NCBI RefSeq assembly: GCF_011300215.1
Contig: NZ_CP049866.1
Coordinates: forward strand, 1,798,001 to 1,862,000
Direction: 5' to 3'
From: Nocardioides piscis
GTDB taxonomy: Bacteria; Actinomycetota; Actinomycetes; Propionibacteriales; Nocardioidaceae
DNA length: 64,000 nucleotides
The notes below the pieces were generated by a model, which did not search any database, had not been told where the DNA came from, and saw nothing but the letters and a program-made list of their open reading frames with translations. This document shows positions 60,481 to 64,000 of the stretch, piece by piece. Position 1 is the stretch's first letter. Each line of letters opens with the position of its first letter. Made by a program: the position numbers and the translations under genes.

Positions 60481-61416
60481 GTGACCCACGGCCACGACGG
60501 ACGCCCCGACCGCCGCACGATCGCGGTCGTGGTGACCTTCAACCGTCTTCCGCTGCTGCAGCGACTGCTCGAACGGCTCGGCGAGGTGGCCGGGATCCAC
60601 GAGGTGCTGGTCCTCGACAACGCCTCCACCGACGGCACCGGCGCCTGGCTCGCAGCGACCCCGACGACGGGGGAGACCCCGTTGCTGGCTCGCACCCTCG
60701 ATCAGAACCGGGGTGGCGCAGGCGGGTTCCACGACGGACTCGCCTGGGCTATCGACCGGGGTGCCGACCTCGTGTGGCTGATGGACGACGACGGGTTGCC
60801 GGAGCATGACTGCCTCCAGCTCCTGCTGGCCCACGACTACGACTTCTGGGGACCGCTGGTGGTGGACGAGGCCGATCCCGACCGGCTGGTCTTCCCGATC
60901 AGGCTGCCCGGCCGGGCCAAGGTCGTCCAGAGCCTCCAGCAGGCCCGGGACCGGTCGGTCGAGGGAGTGCTCCGCGACATCGTCATCCCCTTCAACGGCG
61001 TGCTGGTCACAGCCGAGCTCGTCGACCGGATCGGTCTGCCCCGCGAGGAGTTCTTCATCTGGGGCGACGACGTCGAATATCTCTGGCGGGCGCGTGAGGC
61101 CGGGGCGCGAGTCGCGACGGTCACCGACGCGGTGGTGCTGCACCCGAGCGTCGGGGAGCTCGGCAAGCCGATGATGTGGGGCCGCACCACCTACAACCAC
61201 AGCCCCAGCGACCTCAAGCACTACTGCATGGCCCGCAACAACCTGGTCAACCTGCGCGACTACCGGGGTCCGCTCCACGCCCTGGCCTTCGTGGTCAAGA
61301 CGCTGTGGTTCTACAGCATCACGCGCCCCAGCCTCGCCCGGCTGCGCCTCAGCGCCAGGGCGATGGCCGACGGCCTGGCGGGGGAGTTCGACGGGCACGA
61401 GAGGTTCCTGGCATGA
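60481..61416 (+). CDS. GlfT1/WbbL-like family 2 glycosyltransferase
   Basis: A 311-residue GT2-fold enzyme: IAVVVTFNRLPLLQRLLERL, VLDNASTDGTG, NRGGAGGFHDGLAWAI, DLVWLMDDDGLPEHD with the DDD metal motif, PFNGVLVTAELVDRIGLPREEFFIWGDDVEYLWRAREAG, and HP. The pattern resembles mycobacterial GlfT1, which adds the first galactofuranose units to the linker. Nearness of Glf and GlfT2 supports it. GTG 60481 follows TAGGGT by seven bases. Its stop overlaps the next glycosyltransferase (ATGA). Confidence 0.84.
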   Translation: MTHGHDGRPDRRTIAVVVTFNRLPLLQRLLERLGEVAGIHEVLVLDNASTDGTGAWLAATPTTGETPLLARTLDQNRGGAGGFHDGLAWAIDRGADLVWLMDDDGLPEHDCLQLLLAHDYDFWGPLVVDEADPDRLVFPIRLPGRAKVVQSLQQARDRSVEGVLRDIVIPFNGVLVTAELVDRIGLPREEFFIWGDDVEYLWRAREAGARVATVTDAVVLHPSVGELGKPMMWGRTTYNHSPSDLKHYCMARNNLVNLRDYRGPLHALAFVVKTLWFYSITRPSLARLRLSARAMADGLAGEFDGHERFLA

Positions 61417-62266
61417 GCGGTCCGGAGCTGAGTGAGACGGTCGCGGTGGTCATCGTGACCTTCAACCGGGCAGACCTGCTGGCCCGCATGCTCGACGGCC
61501 TCGCGGCCCAGACCCACCCGCCCGACGCCGTCATCGTGGTCGACAACCACAGCACCGACCACACGCGCGAGGTGCTCTCGGCGCGAACCGACCTGGCCCT
61601 CCACGTCACGACCACCGAGAGCAACCTCGGAGGAGCGGGCGGATTCCACGTGGGGATGCGGGCGGCGTACGACGCTGGGTGGGACCGCATCTGGTTGATG
61701 GACGACGACGTGGTGCCCGACCCCACCTGCCTGGCTGTGCTGATGGCCACCGACGAGGCGTGCCTGATGGCGGTCCGCGAGGACCTCGAGGGGGCCTGGT
61801 CGAGAAGGCCGCGGTGCGCTTCGACCTGGCCAACCCGCTGGCGATCCGGCCCAAGACGGCGAGCGTCGACTCGACGTACGCCGCCCGCGAGGACCTGCCC
61901 GAGCGGGTCGAGATCGAGAACGTCGCCTTCGAGGGGTTCATGGTTCGCCGCGAGGTGATCTCCCGGATCGGCTTCCCCGACCCCTCCTTCTTCATCTTCT
62001 ACGACGACGTCGACTTCGCCATCCGCGCGCGGCGTGCCGGCTATCGGATCTGGGCGGTGCGTGACGCCCGCCTGGTGCGTCAGCTCGACTTCAACCAGCA
62101 GCACGACCTGGCTGGCTGGAAGGGCTTCTACATGTTCCGCAACCTGTTCGTCGTGCACTTCCGCTACGGCGAGAACGTCCTCGTCCGGCTCAAGCCCTGG
62201 CTGATCGCGCTCGTGGTGGTGCTCCTGAGCCCGCTGCGGGGCGGACGGGGGAGGCCTGCAACGTGA
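61413..62266 (+). pseudogene. Second GlfT1-like family 2 glycosyltransferase, frameshifted
   Basis: The reading frame from ATG 61413 gives VAVVIVTFNRADLLARMLDGLAAQTHPPDAVIVVDN (in pieces), NLGGAGGFHVGMRAAYDAGW and WLMDDDVVPDP, then loses the fold after VREDLEG. One added base in the run of five G at 61790-61794 joins GGLVEKAAVRFDL and continues to VENVAFEGFMVRREVISRIGFPDPSFFIFYDDVDFAIRARRAG (in parts), giving 284 residues and normal length. As read, translation would end at 61958 with 181 residues. Probably a consensus error; if real, a recent loss. It overlaps the preceding gene and leads towards glf. Confidence 0.8.
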
Positions 62267-62328
62267 TCCGTGCCATTGCCTCGGCGCGGGGGATGCGCCA
62301 CCTGACGAGCTCGGCCGCTCCGCCTCGC

Positions 62329-64000
<1,672 letters not shown>

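Overview
This 64-kb window comes from the chromosome of a high-GC actinobacterium, most likely a Nocardioides-type member of the Nocardioidaceae. The signs are the very high G+C, many GTG starts, an F420-type (Ddn-like) enzyme, an AfsR/SARP regulator, an acyl-CoA carboxylase with an epsilon subunit, a DUF1707 protein, two LCP ligases and a galactofuranan gene set. About 62 protein genes are packed with few gaps and none over 300 bases. I saw no rRNA, tRNA, CRISPR array, transposase or phage gene. Much of the order resembles the Mycobacterium tuberculosis block from fadE25/purE/purK through birA, accD5/accE5, maf and accA3 to lpdA, deoD and pmmB (from memory of that genome). The window is therefore mainly a conserved core locus with accessory insertions.

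Layout. 1-5.6 kb: deoxyribose catabolism (deoC, a catalytic aldehyde dehydrogenase, a non-catalytic ALDH partner) beside a sugar phosphomutase and a PH-domain membrane protein. 5.6-9.8 kb: TetR, two SRPBCC proteins, a MOSC protein, a DUF2252 protein and gluconokinase. 9.8-15.5 kb: MHS transporter, 3-hydroxybutyrate dehydrogenase, GAF/PucR-type regulator, uronate-dehydrogenase-like reductase and purine nucleoside phosphorylase. 15.6-20.8 kb: a large SARP/NB-ARC regulator divergent from a secreted beta-propeller protein. 20.8-29 kb: gamma-glutamylcyclotransferase-like protein, dihydrolipoamide dehydrogenase, an LpdA-type quinone reductase, a SpoIID/LytB protein and a TetR-controlled FAD dehydrogenase. 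29-30.8 kb: acyl-CoA carboxylase alpha chain. 30.9-37.1 kb: an iron-regulated block (Fe3+ ABC transporter plus a ligase-carrier-acyltransferase fusion), each unit preceded by a DtxR/IdeR-type box. 37.1-47.6 kb: two acyl-CoA dehydrogenases, GtrA, Maf, an AbiEi/DUF559-like cassette between imperfect direct repeats, a DUF885 protein, carboxylase epsilon and beta chains, and biotin ligase. 47.6-57 kb: adenylate cyclase, purK-purE, ArfB, an F420-type reductase, a third acyl-CoA dehydrogenase and PadR-DUF1707. 57-64 kb: two LCP proteins, a thioesterase and a galactan cluster (two GlfT1/WbbL-like glycosyltransferases, Glf, and GlfT2 running off the end).

How it fits together. Carboxylase alpha, epsilon and beta chains, biotin ligase, three acyl-CoA dehydrogenases, a crotonase and a thioesterase make an acyl-CoA toolkit. 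Nucleoside phosphorylase, phosphomutase, deoC and ALDH form a nucleoside-to-acetate route. The last 7 kb build and attach cell-wall glycopolymer. Many genes start 6-7 nt after a TANNNT box, so leaderless transcription seems common. Three genes carry apparent one-base deletions, each fixable in a G/C run of five or six. This could be consensus error rather than biology.
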